Source: DASUPK01 sp963815045 (GTDB taxonomy: Bacteria; Actinomycetota; Thermoleophilia; Solirubrobacterales; 70-9). From it: 64,000 nt of DNA. The notes under the pieces were generated by a model. The model did not search any database. It saw only the letters and a program-made list of their open reading frames with translations, and was not told where the DNA came from. The position numbers were made by a program, and so were the translations under genes. The stretch spans positions 558,001 through 622,000 of the forward strand of contig CAWFET010000002.1 of NCBI GenBank assembly GCA_963815045.1, written 5' to 3'. Positions 1 through 8,940 of this stretch are shown here, in pieces. The first letter of the stretch is position 1, and the number at the start of each line of letters is the position of its first letter.

Positions 1-2
1 GC

Positions 3-1352
3 TCAGGCGACGGCGGCCGGCCGGAGTTCCACGAACTCGCGGTCCGTGGCGCGCTCGAGCGCCTCGGCGGCGTCGAGCAGCAGAGCATCCGAGCCCCACG
101 TGCCGAGCAGCTGGAGGGCCGCCGGCATCCCTCCGTCCAGGCCGACCGGGACGCTGACGCCCGGAACACCCGTGAGGTTGGCGAGCACGCCCTGGCGCGC
201 GTTGCCGGCGTCGGCGGACTCGACGCCCGAGGGCAACTCGATCAAGGGCTCGCTGAGCGAGGGCGCCACGGCGGGAACCGTCGGCCAGGCGAGCACGTCG
301 ATCCCCTCGAACAGCGCCGCAAGGTTTCTCCGAACCTTGGCGCGCACCCTGAACGCCCGCGCCGTCAGGCTCAGCGGCAGCAGGGCGCGCAGCTTGAGGA
401 CGCCGCGGTTGATCAGGCTCAGCTCCGGGCTGAGCTCGTTCAGCACTCCGGGGACCAGGTGCGCCGCCTCCTCGGCCTGGGCGACGAGCAGCGACGCCGG
501 CAGGATCAGGTCGAGATCGGGAAGCTCCACCTCGATCACCTCACCGCCGGTCTCGCCCCGCAGGGCCTCCAGCGCCGATTCGCAGGAATCGCGTACGCCC
601 GGCGCCGAGTCGGTCCAGTAGGGATCCCGGATGACGCCGATGCGGAGACCGCTCGGCTGGCCTGCGGGCAGCTGCTCGCCGAAGAGCGCGGAGGCGAGCA
701 GCCGAGCGTCCGCGGCGTCCCGGCAGAGCGGCCCGGACACGATCGTCTCGGTGTTCACGATGTGGTGGCCCTCCATCGCGGAGCGGCCGAAGGTGGGCTT
801 CAGGCCCGTGAGCCCGCAGTACGCGGCCGGATAGCGGATCGAGCCGAGGCCATCAGCGCCGACGGCGCCTGAGACCATCCCGCCCGCTACCGCCGCCGCC
901 GGCCCGCTGGAGGAGCCGCCCGGGCAGCGCTCGAGGTCCCAGGGGTTGTGGGCGGCACCGTAGACGGAGGTGTTGCCGGTGCTGCTCGACCCCAGCTCGT
1001 GCATGTTCGCGATGCCCGCGATCACCGCTCCGGCGTCGCGCAGGGCCCGGTAGGGACCCGACTCGCCGGGCTCGAGCGTCACTCCCGGCACCGAGGCGGC
1101 GCCGACCGTCTCCGCGCGCCAGGGCAACGGCCACTCGTCCTTGATCAGGACCGGGACGCCGCGCAGCGGGCCGTCGGGGGCCTGCTCGAGCATCTCGCGG
1201 GAGCGGTCGGGGAACGTCGCGACCACCGCGTTGAGGTCGGGGTTGCGCTCCTCGATCCGGGCGAGGCAGGCGTCGAGCAGCTCACCCGCATCGAGCTCGC
1301 CGGCCGCGATCTGGGCCGCCTGCTCGCGAAGGGGGAGATCCAGCCCGCTCAT
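3..1352 (-). CDS. Amidase signature (AS) family amidohydrolase
   Basis: A 449-residue cytosolic enzyme of the amidase signature family, which hydrolyses amide bonds. The Ser-cisSer-Lys triad is visible: Lys71 (in VLIKDEWP), cis-Ser about 147 in PGGSSSG, and nucleophile Ser171 in GADGLGSIRYPA; the usual GGSIR is GLGSIR here. Its length matches single-domain AS amidases. The start overlaps the stop of the upstream small gene by 4 nt (ATGA), so the pair is translationally coupled, as GatA/GatC and AtzE/AtzG partners often are. The substrate cannot be read from the sequence. It is unlikely to be the true GatA, because no gatB is nearby and the N-terminal half is shorter than in GatA. Confidence 0.9.
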   Translation of the reverse strand: MSGLDLPLREQAAQIAAGELDAGELLDACLARIEERNPDLNAVVATFPDRSREMLEQAPDGPLRGVPVLIKDEWPLPWRAETVGAASVPGVTLEPGESGPYRALRDAGAVIAGIANMHELGSSSTGNTSVYGAAHNPWDLERCPGGSSSGPAAAVAGGMVSGAVGADGLGSIRYPAAYCGLTGLKPTFGRSAMEGHHIVNTETIVSGPLCRDAADARLLASALFGEQLPAGQPSGLRIGVIRDPYWTDSAPGVRDSCESALEALRGETGGEVIEVELPDLDLILPASLLVAQAEEAAHLVPGVLNELSPELSLINRGVLKLRALLPLSLTARAFRVRAKVRRNLAALFEGIDVLAWPTVPAVAPSLSEPLIELPSGVESADAGNARQGVLANLTGVPGVSVPVGLDGGMPAALQLLGTWGSDALLLDAAEALERATDREFVELRPAAVA

Positions 1353-1549
1353 CCCGGCGGAGGCTGTGAGAGGTCGGCGTGCAGCTCGGGCTCGATGCCG
1401 TCGAGGTCCGTGTCCCTGAGCAGCTCCATGCCGGGCTCATAGATGGACCAGACCCCGGTCATCACGGCCCGTTCCTCCTCGTCTGCGGCGATCCCGAAAG
1501 TCTCCAGGGCCCCGTTCAAATAGCTCTGGAATGCGGATTCGCCCTCCAT
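1349..1549 (-). CDS. Small GatC/AtzG-like partner of the amidase
   Basis: A 66-residue acidic protein beginning MEGESAFQSYLNGALETFGI. I chose the ATG at 1549 because an upstream in-frame extension adds 18 residues without family character. Small acidic proteins encoded just before an AS amidase (GatC, or the AtzG-like DUF4089 group) act as stabilising partners; size, acidity and the 4-nt overlap with the amidase gene support that role here. There is no diagnostic motif, so the function is inferred from context. Confidence 0.6.
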   Translation of the reverse strand: MEGESAFQSYLNGALETFGIAADEEERAVMTGVWSIYEPGMELLRDTDLDGIEPELHADLSQPPPG

Positions 1550-1615
1550 CGCGGTGAACCCTACTGGTCCCGATTGCAAGGAAACCCCGCAACCCTCCCC
1601 CAAAAGGAGTGTTCA

Positions 1616-2407
1616 ATGAAGCCCATGGGCCAGGAAGCTCACGCATCAGCACGCCTGCACAGGTGGAGCGTCGCAATGGCTGTCGCGGTGTTCTGCGCTG
1701 CGCTCGCGGCCGTCATCGGCACCGGCATCGCCGGGGCCGCTCCGCGCGTGATCGTCCTCGGCGCGGCGACCCCCGCCGTGCCCTCCTGCCCGACGAACTG
1801 CCAGGCGATCGGCAAGACCACGGGATTCCAGACGAACATCACCGGCACCAGGAACCCGTTTGTCGTCTCGGTTCGCGGCCGGGTCGTCGCCTGGTCGATC
1901 AAGACCGGCGCGCCGAGTACCAAGCCGAACCCGAACAACAACAACCAGAGCGACTACGACTTCTTCAGCAAGACGTTCGGGGGGGCGCCCAAGGCGAGGA
2001 TCGCGGTGCTCAAGCCGATCATGAAGTCGATCAAGAAGGGGAAGCCGATCTACAAGCTCAAGTCGCAGTCTCCGGTCGAGGACCTCTCGAGCTTCCTCGG
2101 GCAGACGACGACCTTCACGCTCGACACCCCGCTGCGCGTCAAGCCGAACAACGTGGTGGCGCTGAGCGTCCCGACCTGGGCCCCGGCCTTCGCGATCAAT
2201 CAGAGCGCGAACACGAAGTGGGCCGCCAGCCGCAAGAAGGGCAAGTGCAACAACACCAACGACATCCTGGCCGGGACGCCGCAGGACGCCCTCGGCACGC
2301 AGCGCTCATATGGGTGCGTCTACAACACCGCGCGCCTGCTCTACTCGGCGACGGTGGTCGCGGACCCAAACCAGTCCGCACCGAAGAAGCCGGGCACGAA
2401 GAAGTAA
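1616..2407 (+). CDS. Secreted protein of unknown function
   Basis: A 263-residue protein with an N-terminal signal sequence: a charged start, a hydrophobic stretch at about residues 18-38, and a likely cleavage after AGA. The ATG at 1616 is chosen because AGGAG lies at 1605-1609, 6 nt upstream. The reading frame is open further upstream, but that part overlaps the amidase partner gene. The mature part has two Cys pairs (CPTNC near the N-terminus, KGKCNN and SYGCVY near the C-terminus), probably disulfides, and a Lys-rich middle. I recognise no catalytic motif. Similar small exported proteins recur in this window (13.0, 40.4 and 41.3 kb). Confidence 0.75.
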   Translation: MKPMGQEAHASARLHRWSVAMAVAVFCAALAAVIGTGIAGAAPRVIVLGAATPAVPSCPTNCQAIGKTTGFQTNITGTRNPFVVSVRGRVVAWSIKTGAPSTKPNPNNNNQSDYDFFSKTFGGAPKARIAVLKPIMKSIKKGKPIYKLKSQSPVEDLSSFLGQTTTFTLDTPLRVKPNNVVALSVPTWAPAFAINQSANTKWAASRKKGKCNNTNDILAGTPQDALGTQRSYGCVYNTARLLYSATVVADPNQSAPKKPGTKK

Positions 2408-2408
2408 T

Positions 2409-2726
2409 TCAGCCGCACGCAGACGGGTTCTGCTTGCACTGCTGCTCGAACGCCGCCTGAGGGCTGCCCTTCTTCGGCGGGATGTCGTTCGTCTGCGAGT
2501 CGGGCGCCTGTGGGTTGATGGTCTGGCTTCCCTGCGTGGTGACGGTTTCGCTCGAAGTGCTGCTCGTCGGCGCGATCGTCGAGGTGGCAGTGGGGACCGG
2601 CGAGGTTATGGCCGGGATCGAGACTGTGTGGGTCGTCGTCTCGCCGGAACTGTCGCTCCCGCATCCGGCGGCGATCAGCCCGATGGCGAGGGCCAGCGGG
2701 ATCAGCGTCAGGTATCGACGGCTCAC
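2409..2726 (-). CDS. Putative lipoprotein, Thr/Ser-rich
   Basis: A 105-residue lipoprotein. The GTG at 2726 is chosen because it gives a compact signal peptide (SRRYLTLIPLALAIGLIAAG) ending in a lipobox Cys, and because it overlaps the stop of the upstream gene by 4 nt (GTGA). After the Cys comes a low-complexity Thr/Ser-rich tether and a short C-terminal part with two Cys residues (QQCKQNPSAC). Probably anchored on the outer face of the membrane. No catalytic domain is visible. Confidence 0.7.
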   Translation of the reverse strand: MSRRYLTLIPLALAIGLIAAGCGSDSSGETTTHTVSIPAITSPVPTATSTIAPTSSTSSETVTTQGSQTINPQAPDSQTNDIPPKKGSPQAAFEQQCKQNPSACG

Positions 2727-2998
2727 GAGCCGTCGAGGGCCGGCTGGCGCAGCCCGCAGTACGGGCAATCGCTCACGTCCAGCCCGATCAGCTGGCGGCA
2801 GCGACGACACGTGCGCAGGTTCTCTGGCGCCCGCACGAGGGCGGACTCGGAGGGAGCGAGCGGCAGCGTGGCAGCGGCGACCCGCATCTCCTCGCCGGAT
2901 TCACGATCGACGTAGACGCCGTCGGGCTTCACCTTGGCGACGGCCTCGCGGCCCGATGCTGGGGCCCTCAGCCGATAGGTCTGCTCCGGATTCTGCAT
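2723..2998 (-). CDS. Small protein with C-terminal zinc ribbon
   Basis: A 91-residue protein ending in a likely zinc ribbon: Cys64-x2-Cys67 (CRRC) and Cys78-x2-Cys81 (CPYC). The N-terminal part (VAKVKPDGVYVDRESGEEMRV) may form a small beta domain. It is the first gene of a two-gene unit with the lipoprotein downstream. The 40-bp gap to the divergent glycosyltransferase probably holds both promoters. Function not recognised. Confidence 0.65.
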   Translation of the reverse strand: MQNPEQTYRLRAPASGREAVAKVKPDGVYVDRESGEEMRVAAATLPLAPSESALVRAPENLRTCRRCRQLIGLDVSDCPYCGLRQPALDGS

Positions 2999-3039
2999 CG
3001 GCGCGCACCTTACCGGGCCGCCCGGAATACGGTGCCCAC

Positions 3040-4548
3040 ATGCGCGTGCTGATCTTCCACGGCTACCTGCTGCGCGGCACCGGCTCCAACGTCTACAACG
3101 CCAGCCTTGCGCAGGCGCTCGCCGCCCAGGGCCACGAGGTCCATCTCCTCTGTCAGGACCGCAGGGCGGAAGAGCTGGACTGGGTGCGCGGGAACGACAA
3201 CATCACCGTGCACATCCCGGACATCGGCGGCCTGCTGCCCGTCTACGTCCTCGACCGCTACGAGGGCTTCGAGGTGAAGACCTTCCCCGACCTGACGGAC
3301 GCGGAGCTCGACCGCTACATCGATTCGAACGTCAGGGCCGTCCGCGAGGTCGTCGAGACCTTCGGAGAGCCGGATGCCGCCCTGGCCAACCATCTGGTCA
3401 TGGGGCCGGCCATCCTCGCCAGGGCGGGTCTGCGCTTCGCCATCAAGGTCCATGGCTCTGACATCTCCTACACGGTCCGCCCGCATCCCGACCGCTTCGT
3501 CCCATACGCGCGGGAGGGCACGGACGCGGCGGCCGGGATCCTCGCCGGCTCTTCCCACACGGCCCGTGCCCTGTTCGAGACCGTGCCGGATCCGACCCTG
3601 CCGGAGCGGACGCGGCTCGGGCCACCCGGCGTGGACGTCCATCGCTTCCGGCCTCACCCCGACGATGAGGCGCTCCGCGACCTTCGCGCGCTGGCGGACG
3701 ACCTCGCGGCCGAGAAGCCGCAGGACCCAGACGAGGCGGACTCGTTCGGCCGCGACGGCCCCGCGATCGCCGCTGCTCTCCGCGATTGGGGGGAAGGCGA
3801 CCCGCGCGTGCTCTTCGTCGGCAAGCTCCTGGTCAGCAAGGGGGTCGACCTCCTGGCGGCGGCCTGGCCCATCGTCCACCGGGCTCGCAGCGCGGCCGGC
3901 GCGCCTGCCCCTCGGATCCTCTTCATCGGCTTCGGCGCCTACGAGCAGGGCCTGCGGTCGCTGATGGATGCCCTGGGCGAGGGGGATCTCGACGCCGCCC
4001 GCGTCGTCGCGGATAGGGGCCGCGGCCTGGAGGGGGGCGAGGAGGAGCCGCTGCCGATCCTGTCGGGCTTCCTCTCGGACCCACCCGACGGATATGCCGA
4101 TGCCGCACGGGCGGCGGCGGGATCCATGCTGATCGGCGGCCGCCTCGAGCACGATGAGGTCGCCGACGTGATGCCGGCTGCCCACACCTTCGCGATGCCG
4201 AGCACATGGCCCGAGGCCTTCGGGATGGTCCCCGCAGAGTCGGCCGCCTGCGGCGTGCCGCCGACGGCCGCCGATCACTCCGGGATGCGCGAGGTCGCGC
4301 AGCTGCTCGCCGAGGCGCTCCCGCCGGATCTCGGCCGCCTGCTGAGCTTTCCGGTCGGTCCGGGTGGGATCGGCGAGCTCGCCGACCGGCTCGAGGGCTG
4401 GCTCGCTCTGGAGCCCGATCGCCGCCGCGAAGCCGGTCTCGCTCTCTCCGATCGGGTCGATCGATTGTGGAGCTGGGAGGGCGTCGCGCGGACGGTATTA
4501 GCAGCTTCCGCGGGTCATCTCGATGACCTGCCGAGGGTTACAGGCTGA
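3040..4548 (+). CDS. Glycosyltransferase family 4 (GT-B) protein
   Basis: A 502-residue GT-B glycosyltransferase. The ATG at 3040 gives the typical start MRVLIFHGYLLRGTGSN with the acceptor-side glycine loop. The C-terminal nucleotide-sugar domain contains VLFVGKLLVSKGVD (the family 4 'G-R/K-x-x-x-K-G' strand) and the E-x7-E signature in PEAFGMVPAESAA at about residue 390. It probably transfers a sugar from an NDP donor to a lipid, polysaccharide or small molecule; the acceptor is unknown. It ends 22 bp before ctaC on the same strand and may share its transcript. Confidence 0.85.
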   Translation: MRVLIFHGYLLRGTGSNVYNASLAQALAAQGHEVHLLCQDRRAEELDWVRGNDNITVHIPDIGGLLPVYVLDRYEGFEVKTFPDLTDAELDRYIDSNVRAVREVVETFGEPDAALANHLVMGPAILARAGLRFAIKVHGSDISYTVRPHPDRFVPYAREGTDAAAGILAGSSHTARALFETVPDPTLPERTRLGPPGVDVHRFRPHPDDEALRDLRALADDLAAEKPQDPDEADSFGRDGPAIAAALRDWGEGDPRVLFVGKLLVSKGVDLLAAAWPIVHRARSAAGAPAPRILFIGFGAYEQGLRSLMDALGEGDLDAARVVADRGRGLEGGEEEPLPILSGFLSDPPDGYADAARAAAGSMLIGGRLEHDEVADVMPAAHTFAMPSTWPEAFGMVPAESAACGVPPTAADHSGMREVAQLLAEALPPDLGRLLSFPVGPGGIGELADRLEGWLALEPDRRREAGLALSDRVDRLWSWEGVARTVLAASAGHLDDLPRVTG

Positions 4549-4570
4549 GTCCTGAATAGAATGCCGCCCG

Positions 4571-5347
4571 ATGCGCGGCCTACCAATAGGCAAGCTGATC
4601 GCGGCGGTGATCGCCCTCAGCGTCGTCACCTCGGTGATCATGCTGATCCCGAACTGGGACGGCGAGCAGGCGTCGACTGCTGCGCCCAAGATCGACACGC
4701 TCCTCGACGTGATCATCGTGATCGCGTCGTTCGTCTTCTCGATCGTGATGGTGATGATGATCTACTCGATCTGGAAGTGGAGGGCCAAGCCGGGGGACGA
4801 GTCCGACGGCTCGCCGATCCACGGCAACACGCGTGTCGAGATCGCCTGGACCGTCATCCCGACCGTGATCGTCCTCGGGCTGGCGGTCTACTCGTGGATC
4901 ACTCTCGACAACATCGAAGCCCATGACCCGAACCGCATGGTCGTCGACGTCTACTCCCAGCAGTACGAGTGGCACTTCGACTACCCGGAGACGGGCACGA
5001 CCTCACGCGAGCTCCACGTCCCGGTCAATCGCCAGATCGAGTTCCGGATGCACGCGCTCGACGTCATCCACTCCTTCTGGGTCCCGGAGTGGCGGATCAA
5101 GAAGGACAACGTTCCGGGAATCACGACCCGGGCATACATCACCCCGACCAAGACGGGCGACTTCACCCTCGTCTGCACCGAGCTCTGCGGGATCGGCCAC
5201 GCGACGATGCGTGCGCCGGTGGTGGTCGAGGACTCGCAGGCGGCCTGGCAGCAGTGGGCCGCGAAGCAGCCGCCGATCAAGTCCGACGAGCAGGCCGGGG
5301 AGAAGCTGCCGAACGGGCCCACGACACCCGGGGTGATCAAGCAGTGA
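4571..5347 (+). CDS. ctaC: Cytochrome c oxidase subunit II
   Basis: A 258-residue membrane protein that takes electrons from cytochrome c through the binuclear CuA centre. It has an N-terminal hydrophobic segment (8-27), two further membrane helices (about 46-68 and 90-111) and a C-terminal cupredoxin domain facing outside. All CuA ligands are present: His167 (HSFWVPE), Cys202, Glu204, Cys206, His210 and Met213 in CTELCGIGHATM. There is no fused cytochrome c domain, so the electron donor must be separate; the diheme lipoprotein at 11689-12372 is a candidate. First gene of ctaC-ctaD-(Usp-like)-ctaE. Confidence 0.95.
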   Translation: MRGLPIGKLIAAVIALSVVTSVIMLIPNWDGEQASTAAPKIDTLLDVIIVIASFVFSIVMVMMIYSIWKWRAKPGDESDGSPIHGNTRVEIAWTVIPTVIVLGLAVYSWITLDNIEAHDPNRMVVDVYSQQYEWHFDYPETGTTSRELHVPVNRQIEFRMHALDVIHSFWVPEWRIKKDNVPGITTRAYITPTKTGDFTLVCTELCGIGHATMRAPVVVEDSQAAWQQWAAKQPPIKSDEQAGEKLPNGPTTPGVIKQ

Positions 5348-5384
5348 CCTTAGGAACGACTGGGATAATCCCGACGATGGAAGG

Positions 5385-7310
5385 ATGGCGGGAATGATTG
5401 CGGCCATGTTCAGGAGGCCAGGCTGGTGGCGGGCGCTGACGTTCACGATCCTCGGCGCGGCGTTCGGATACGGGCTCGTCGTCGTCCTCAGGCTGATCTC
5501 GGGGCTCCCGGCCACCCAGACGCAGCAGACCGGCTACCCGCAGGTGATCGTCGCCGCGATCACGGGGCCGCTGGGCTTCCTGATCGGGATCGGCTGCTTC
5601 GACTACTGGTTCCGCTGGGCCATCGGCGCGCCGACCTTCCCGGTCGAGCGTGAGCACGAGAACCACGGCGCCTACAGCTGGCGCGACTACTTCAAGGTCA
5701 ACACCGACCACAAGGTCATCGGGATCCAGTACCTCTGCACGACCTTCTTCTTCTTTTTCGTCGGCGGGCTGATCGCGATGATCATGCGGGCCGAGCTGGC
5801 GCAGCCCGGCACCCAGATCGTCGACCCCAGCACCTTCAACAGCCTCTTCTCGACGCACGCCGCGCTGATGATCTTCGTCTTCGTCATCCCTGCCTTCGCC
5901 GGGATCGCGAACTACGTCCTGCCCCTGATGATCGGCGCGCCGGACATGGCGTTCCCGCGCCTCAACGCCCTGAGCTTCTGGATGCTGCCCGTCGCCGGGC
6001 TGCTCTTCCTCGGCAGCTATCTGGCTCCGGGCGGCGCCTTCGACGCCGGCTGGACCGGGTATGCGCCCCTCTCAACGGGTGCGCCGTTAGGCCAGTCCTT
6101 CTTCAACCTCGGCGTGCAGTTCGCCGGCGCGTCGTCGATCGCCACCGCGCTCAACTTCCTGGTCACCATCGTGACCATGCGGGCGCCGGGGATGAACTTC
6201 TGGCGCCTGCCGCTGCTGGTCTGGGCGAACCTCTCGACCTCGCTGCTCGTGGTCGCCGCGACGCCCTTCATCGCCGGCGTGCAGTTCATGGTCCTCTTCG
6301 ACCGCATCCTGCACACGAACTTCTTCCAGGCGGCGTTCGGCGGGGACGTGATCAGCTACCAGCACATCTTCTGGTTCTACTCGCACCCGGCCGTCTACAT
6401 CATGATGTTGCCTGGCTTCGGGATCATCAGCGAGGTGATCTCGACCCACTCGCGGAAGCCGATCTTCGGCTACCGCCTGATGGCGCTGGCGCTGATCGGG
6501 ATCGTGGTGCTCTCCTACTCGGTCTGGGCGCACCACATGTTCGTCGCCGGCATGTTCAGCTGGCTGCGGGTGCCGATGATGATCACGACGCTTCTGATCG
6601 CGGTGCCGACCGGCATCAAGATCTTCTCCTGGCTGGGGACGCTCTTCGAGGGAGTGATCCATCTCAAATCGACGTCGATGCTCTTCGCCCTCGGCTTCAT
6701 CGCCACCTTCACGATCGGAGGGATCTCCGGCGTGATGCTCGGGATGATCCCGATCGACATCCACGTCTCGGACACCTACTTCGTCGTCGCGCACATCCAC
6801 TTCGTGCTCTTCGGCGGATCGGTCTTCACGATCTTCGCCGGTGTCTACCACTGGTTCCCGAAGATGACCGGGCGGATGTACGACGAGAAGCTCGGCCGGA
6901 TCCACTTCTGGCTCACCCTGGTCGGGATGCTCGGTACCTTCATCCCGATGCACTGGATCGGCATGGAGGGGATGCCGCGCCGCGTAGCCGACTACTCGGC
7001 GCAGTTCGGAGACTGGAACCTCTTCATCTCCATCTGTGCCTTCATCCTCGGCGCCGCCCAGCTGATCTTCCTCTACAACATGATCGTCAGCTGGCGCTTC
7101 GGGCCGAAGGCGGGCCCGAATCCGTGGCGCGCCAAGACCATCGAGTGGCAGGTCTCCTCGCCGCCGCCGGTCTTCAACTTCCCCGAGATCCCGCGCGTCG
7201 TTGGGGGGCCATATGAGTACGGCGTTCCCGGAGCGAGGCACGTGATCATGCCCGGCGAGGAGGCCGAGATCAAGCAGCCCGAGAGAGCCGGTGTGGGGGC
7301 GCCCACGTGA
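5385..7310 (+). CDS. ctaD: Cytochrome c oxidase subunit I, A2 type, with N-terminal extension
   Basis: The catalytic subunit of an aa3-type oxidase, reducing O2 to water and pumping protons. Numbering from 5385: heme a ligands His158 and His472, heme a3 ligand His470, CuB ligands His334, His383 and His384, and the cross-linked Tyr338 are all present. The helix VI motif is YSHPAVY instead of GHPEVY, the hallmark of A2-type oxidases, in which Tyr-Ser replaces the D-channel glutamate. About 105 residues with two extra membrane helices (17-38, 54-74) precede the core. GGAAGG at 5379-5384 fits the in-frame ATG at 5394 better than the one at 5385. The stop overlaps the next start (GTGA). Confidence 0.95.
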   Translation: MAGMIAAMFRRPGWWRALTFTILGAAFGYGLVVVLRLISGLPATQTQQTGYPQVIVAAITGPLGFLIGIGCFDYWFRWAIGAPTFPVEREHENHGAYSWRDYFKVNTDHKVIGIQYLCTTFFFFFVGGLIAMIMRAELAQPGTQIVDPSTFNSLFSTHAALMIFVFVIPAFAGIANYVLPLMIGAPDMAFPRLNALSFWMLPVAGLLFLGSYLAPGGAFDAGWTGYAPLSTGAPLGQSFFNLGVQFAGASSIATALNFLVTIVTMRAPGMNFWRLPLLVWANLSTSLLVVAATPFIAGVQFMVLFDRILHTNFFQAAFGGDVISYQHIFWFYSHPAVYIMMLPGFGIISEVISTHSRKPIFGYRLMALALIGIVVLSYSVWAHHMFVAGMFSWLRVPMMITTLLIAVPTGIKIFSWLGTLFEGVIHLKSTSMLFALGFIATFTIGGISGVMLGMIPIDIHVSDTYFVVAHIHFVLFGGSVFTIFAGVYHWFPKMTGRMYDEKLGRIHFWLTLVGMLGTFIPMHWIGMEGMPRRVADYSAQFGDWNLFISICAFILGAAQLIFLYNMIVSWRFGPKAGPNPWRAKTIEWQVSSPPPVFNFPEIPRVVGGPYEYGVPGARHVIMPGEEAEIKQPERAGVGAPT

Positions 7311-8308
7311 GCGAGGACACCTCGACCGAGCAGGGCACCGCGACGATCACGGACGTCGGAACCCCGCAGGAGCACGCCTCCGAGGTCGTCGCCAAGCGCG
7401 AGATCGCGACCTTCGGCGATCCCGATCCGCCTCCGTCACGCGATGGCGTCAAGCGCGTTCTGGCGTTCCTCAACGAGGTCGCCGGCGGTCGCAAGCTGCT
7501 CACGGCCTGCCGCGAGCTCTCCGACGCCGGCGCGGACTACTTCGCCGTGGTGGCACCGCAGAACCTGCCGATCGTCGGCCAGCTGGTGGACACCGAGGAG
7601 CGCCGCGACGCCGCGCAGAGCCGCGTCGACGTCACCCAGGCCGTCCTCCGGGAGTTCGGCATCGAGTCCGAGGGCGCCGTGCTGGACCCGGACTCCCTGC
7701 TCGCCCTGGACGACGCGGTGCGCGCCACGCAGCCGGATTACATCCTGCTCTCCTGCCTGTACGAGACTCGCTACGGGCTCATGCGCAAGGACCTGGTCGA
7801 GGTGGCGAAGTCCCGCTACGAACGGGTCGAGCACATTCCGGTGCGAGTCGACGACGATGCCGTCCGCTGGGACCTGACCCACACCCTCGTCGTCGCGACC
7901 CAGACCGTGAACAGCAAGGACCTGGTCGACCGGCTCGCGGAACGCGCCAAGGACCAACCTCATCGCTACACGTTCATCTGCCCGAGCTCCGGCGCGATCA
8001 GCCGTGAGGAGGTCTGCTCGCGGCTGGCGGCGACGCTGGCCGAGATGTACCGAAACGAGATCGACGCCACCGGCCAGCCGATGAGCCCGGACCCCTTCCA
8101 CGCGGTCAAGAACGCGATCGAGCACTACCGGGTCGACGACATCCTGATCTCCACCCTGAAGGGCGAGCAGTCGAAGTGGCTGGAGGAGGGCCTGATCGAG
8201 AAGGTCCAGGGGGTCACCGACAAGCCGGTCGAGCACATCGAGGCAGGGACCGAGCCCGCCACGTCGAGCGCCGCCGCCACGCCGGTCGGCGCGGGAGCTG
8301 AGGGCTGA
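7307..8308 (+). CDS. Tandem universal-stress-like (Rossmann-type) protein in the oxidase operon
   Basis: A 333-residue soluble protein with two repeats of a Usp-like alpha/beta fold: residues about 46-180 (KRVLAFLNEV, then PDYILLSCLY) and about 190-310 (HTLVVATQTV, then VDDILISTLKG). The tails are low-complexity and acidic. Its GTG start overlaps the ctaD stop (GTGA), and its stop overlaps the ctaE start (TGATG), so it is tightly coupled within the oxidase operon. It is not a known oxidase subunit; a regulatory or stress-sensing role is inference. The family assignment rests on fold-like strand patterns, not on a clear ATP-binding G-2x-G-9x-G motif. Confidence 0.7.
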   Translation: MSEDTSTEQGTATITDVGTPQEHASEVVAKREIATFGDPDPPPSRDGVKRVLAFLNEVAGGRKLLTACRELSDAGADYFAVVAPQNLPIVGQLVDTEERRDAAQSRVDVTQAVLREFGIESEGAVLDPDSLLALDDAVRATQPDYILLSCLYETRYGLMRKDLVEVAKSRYERVEHIPVRVDDDAVRWDLTHTLVVATQTVNSKDLVDRLAERAKDQPHRYTFICPSSGAISREEVCSRLAATLAEMYRNEIDATGQPMSPDPFHAVKNAIEHYRVDDILISTLKGEQSKWLEEGLIEKVQGVTDKPVEHIEAGTEPATSSAAATPVGAGAEG

Positions 8309-8931
8309 TGGAGTCCGCATCGGTTGCTGTCGGCCCCGCGGACGAGCATCACGCTCATCCGCCGGAGGCCAACCAGAGCTCGCGAATCGACAAGCAGACC
8401 CTTGGGATCCTGCTCTTCATCGTCTCCGAGGTGATGCTATTCGGGGCGTTCTTCGCCTCGTACTTCTTCCTGCGGGTGGTCGCCAACGATGGCCCCTGGC
8501 CGCCGGATCCGTTCGAGCTGCCGGTCGCCGTCGCGGGGATGAACACCGCGATCCTGATCTCCTCGAGCTTCACGATGCACTGGGCGCTCGAGTCGATCCG
8601 GAGGAACAATCGCCGCGGCCTCAAGATGGGCCTCGCCATCACCTTCCTGCTCGGCCTGACCTTCCTCTTCATCCAGATCAATGAGTACGTCCACATCGGC
8701 TTCAGCGCGCGCGACGACGCCTTCGGCTCGATCTTCTACGGGCTCACCGGCCTGCACGGCGCTCACGTCACGGTCGGCCTGCTGCTGCTCGGCATCGCGA
8801 ACGTCCGCGCATGGCGCGGCCACTACGGCCCCGAGGCGAAGGATCATCTCGGCGTCGAGGTGCCGGGCATCTACTGGCACTTCGTCGACGTCATGTGGAT
8901 CGTCGTCTTCACCACCGTCTACATCCTCTAG
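8308..8931 (+). CDS. ctaE: Cytochrome c oxidase subunit III
   Basis: A 207-residue membrane protein with five helices, the short form usual in bacterial aa3 oxidases. Family signatures are LFIVSEVMLFGAFFASYFF near the N-terminus, GLHGAHVTVGLLLLG and the C-terminal YWHFVDVMWIVVF. It carries no cofactors; it stabilises subunit I and supports proton uptake. Its ATG shares one base with the preceding TGA. It is the last gene of the oxidase operon and is followed 9 bp later by the ASCH gene. Confidence 0.95.
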   Translation: MESASVAVGPADEHHAHPPEANQSSRIDKQTLGILLFIVSEVMLFGAFFASYFFLRVVANDGPWPPDPFELPVAVAGMNTAILISSSFTMHWALESIRRNNRRGLKMGLAITFLLGLTFLFIQINEYVHIGFSARDDAFGSIFYGLTGLHGAHVTVGLLLLGIANVRAWRGHYGPEAKDHLGVEVPGIYWHFVDVMWIVVFTTVYIL

Positions 8932-8940
8932 CTGCGCAGC

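Noticed and set aside
6087..7241. 384-codon open frame on the minus strand
   Set aside because: Fully antisense to the ctaD core; Arg/Asp/His-rich composition typical of shadow frames in GC-rich DNA.
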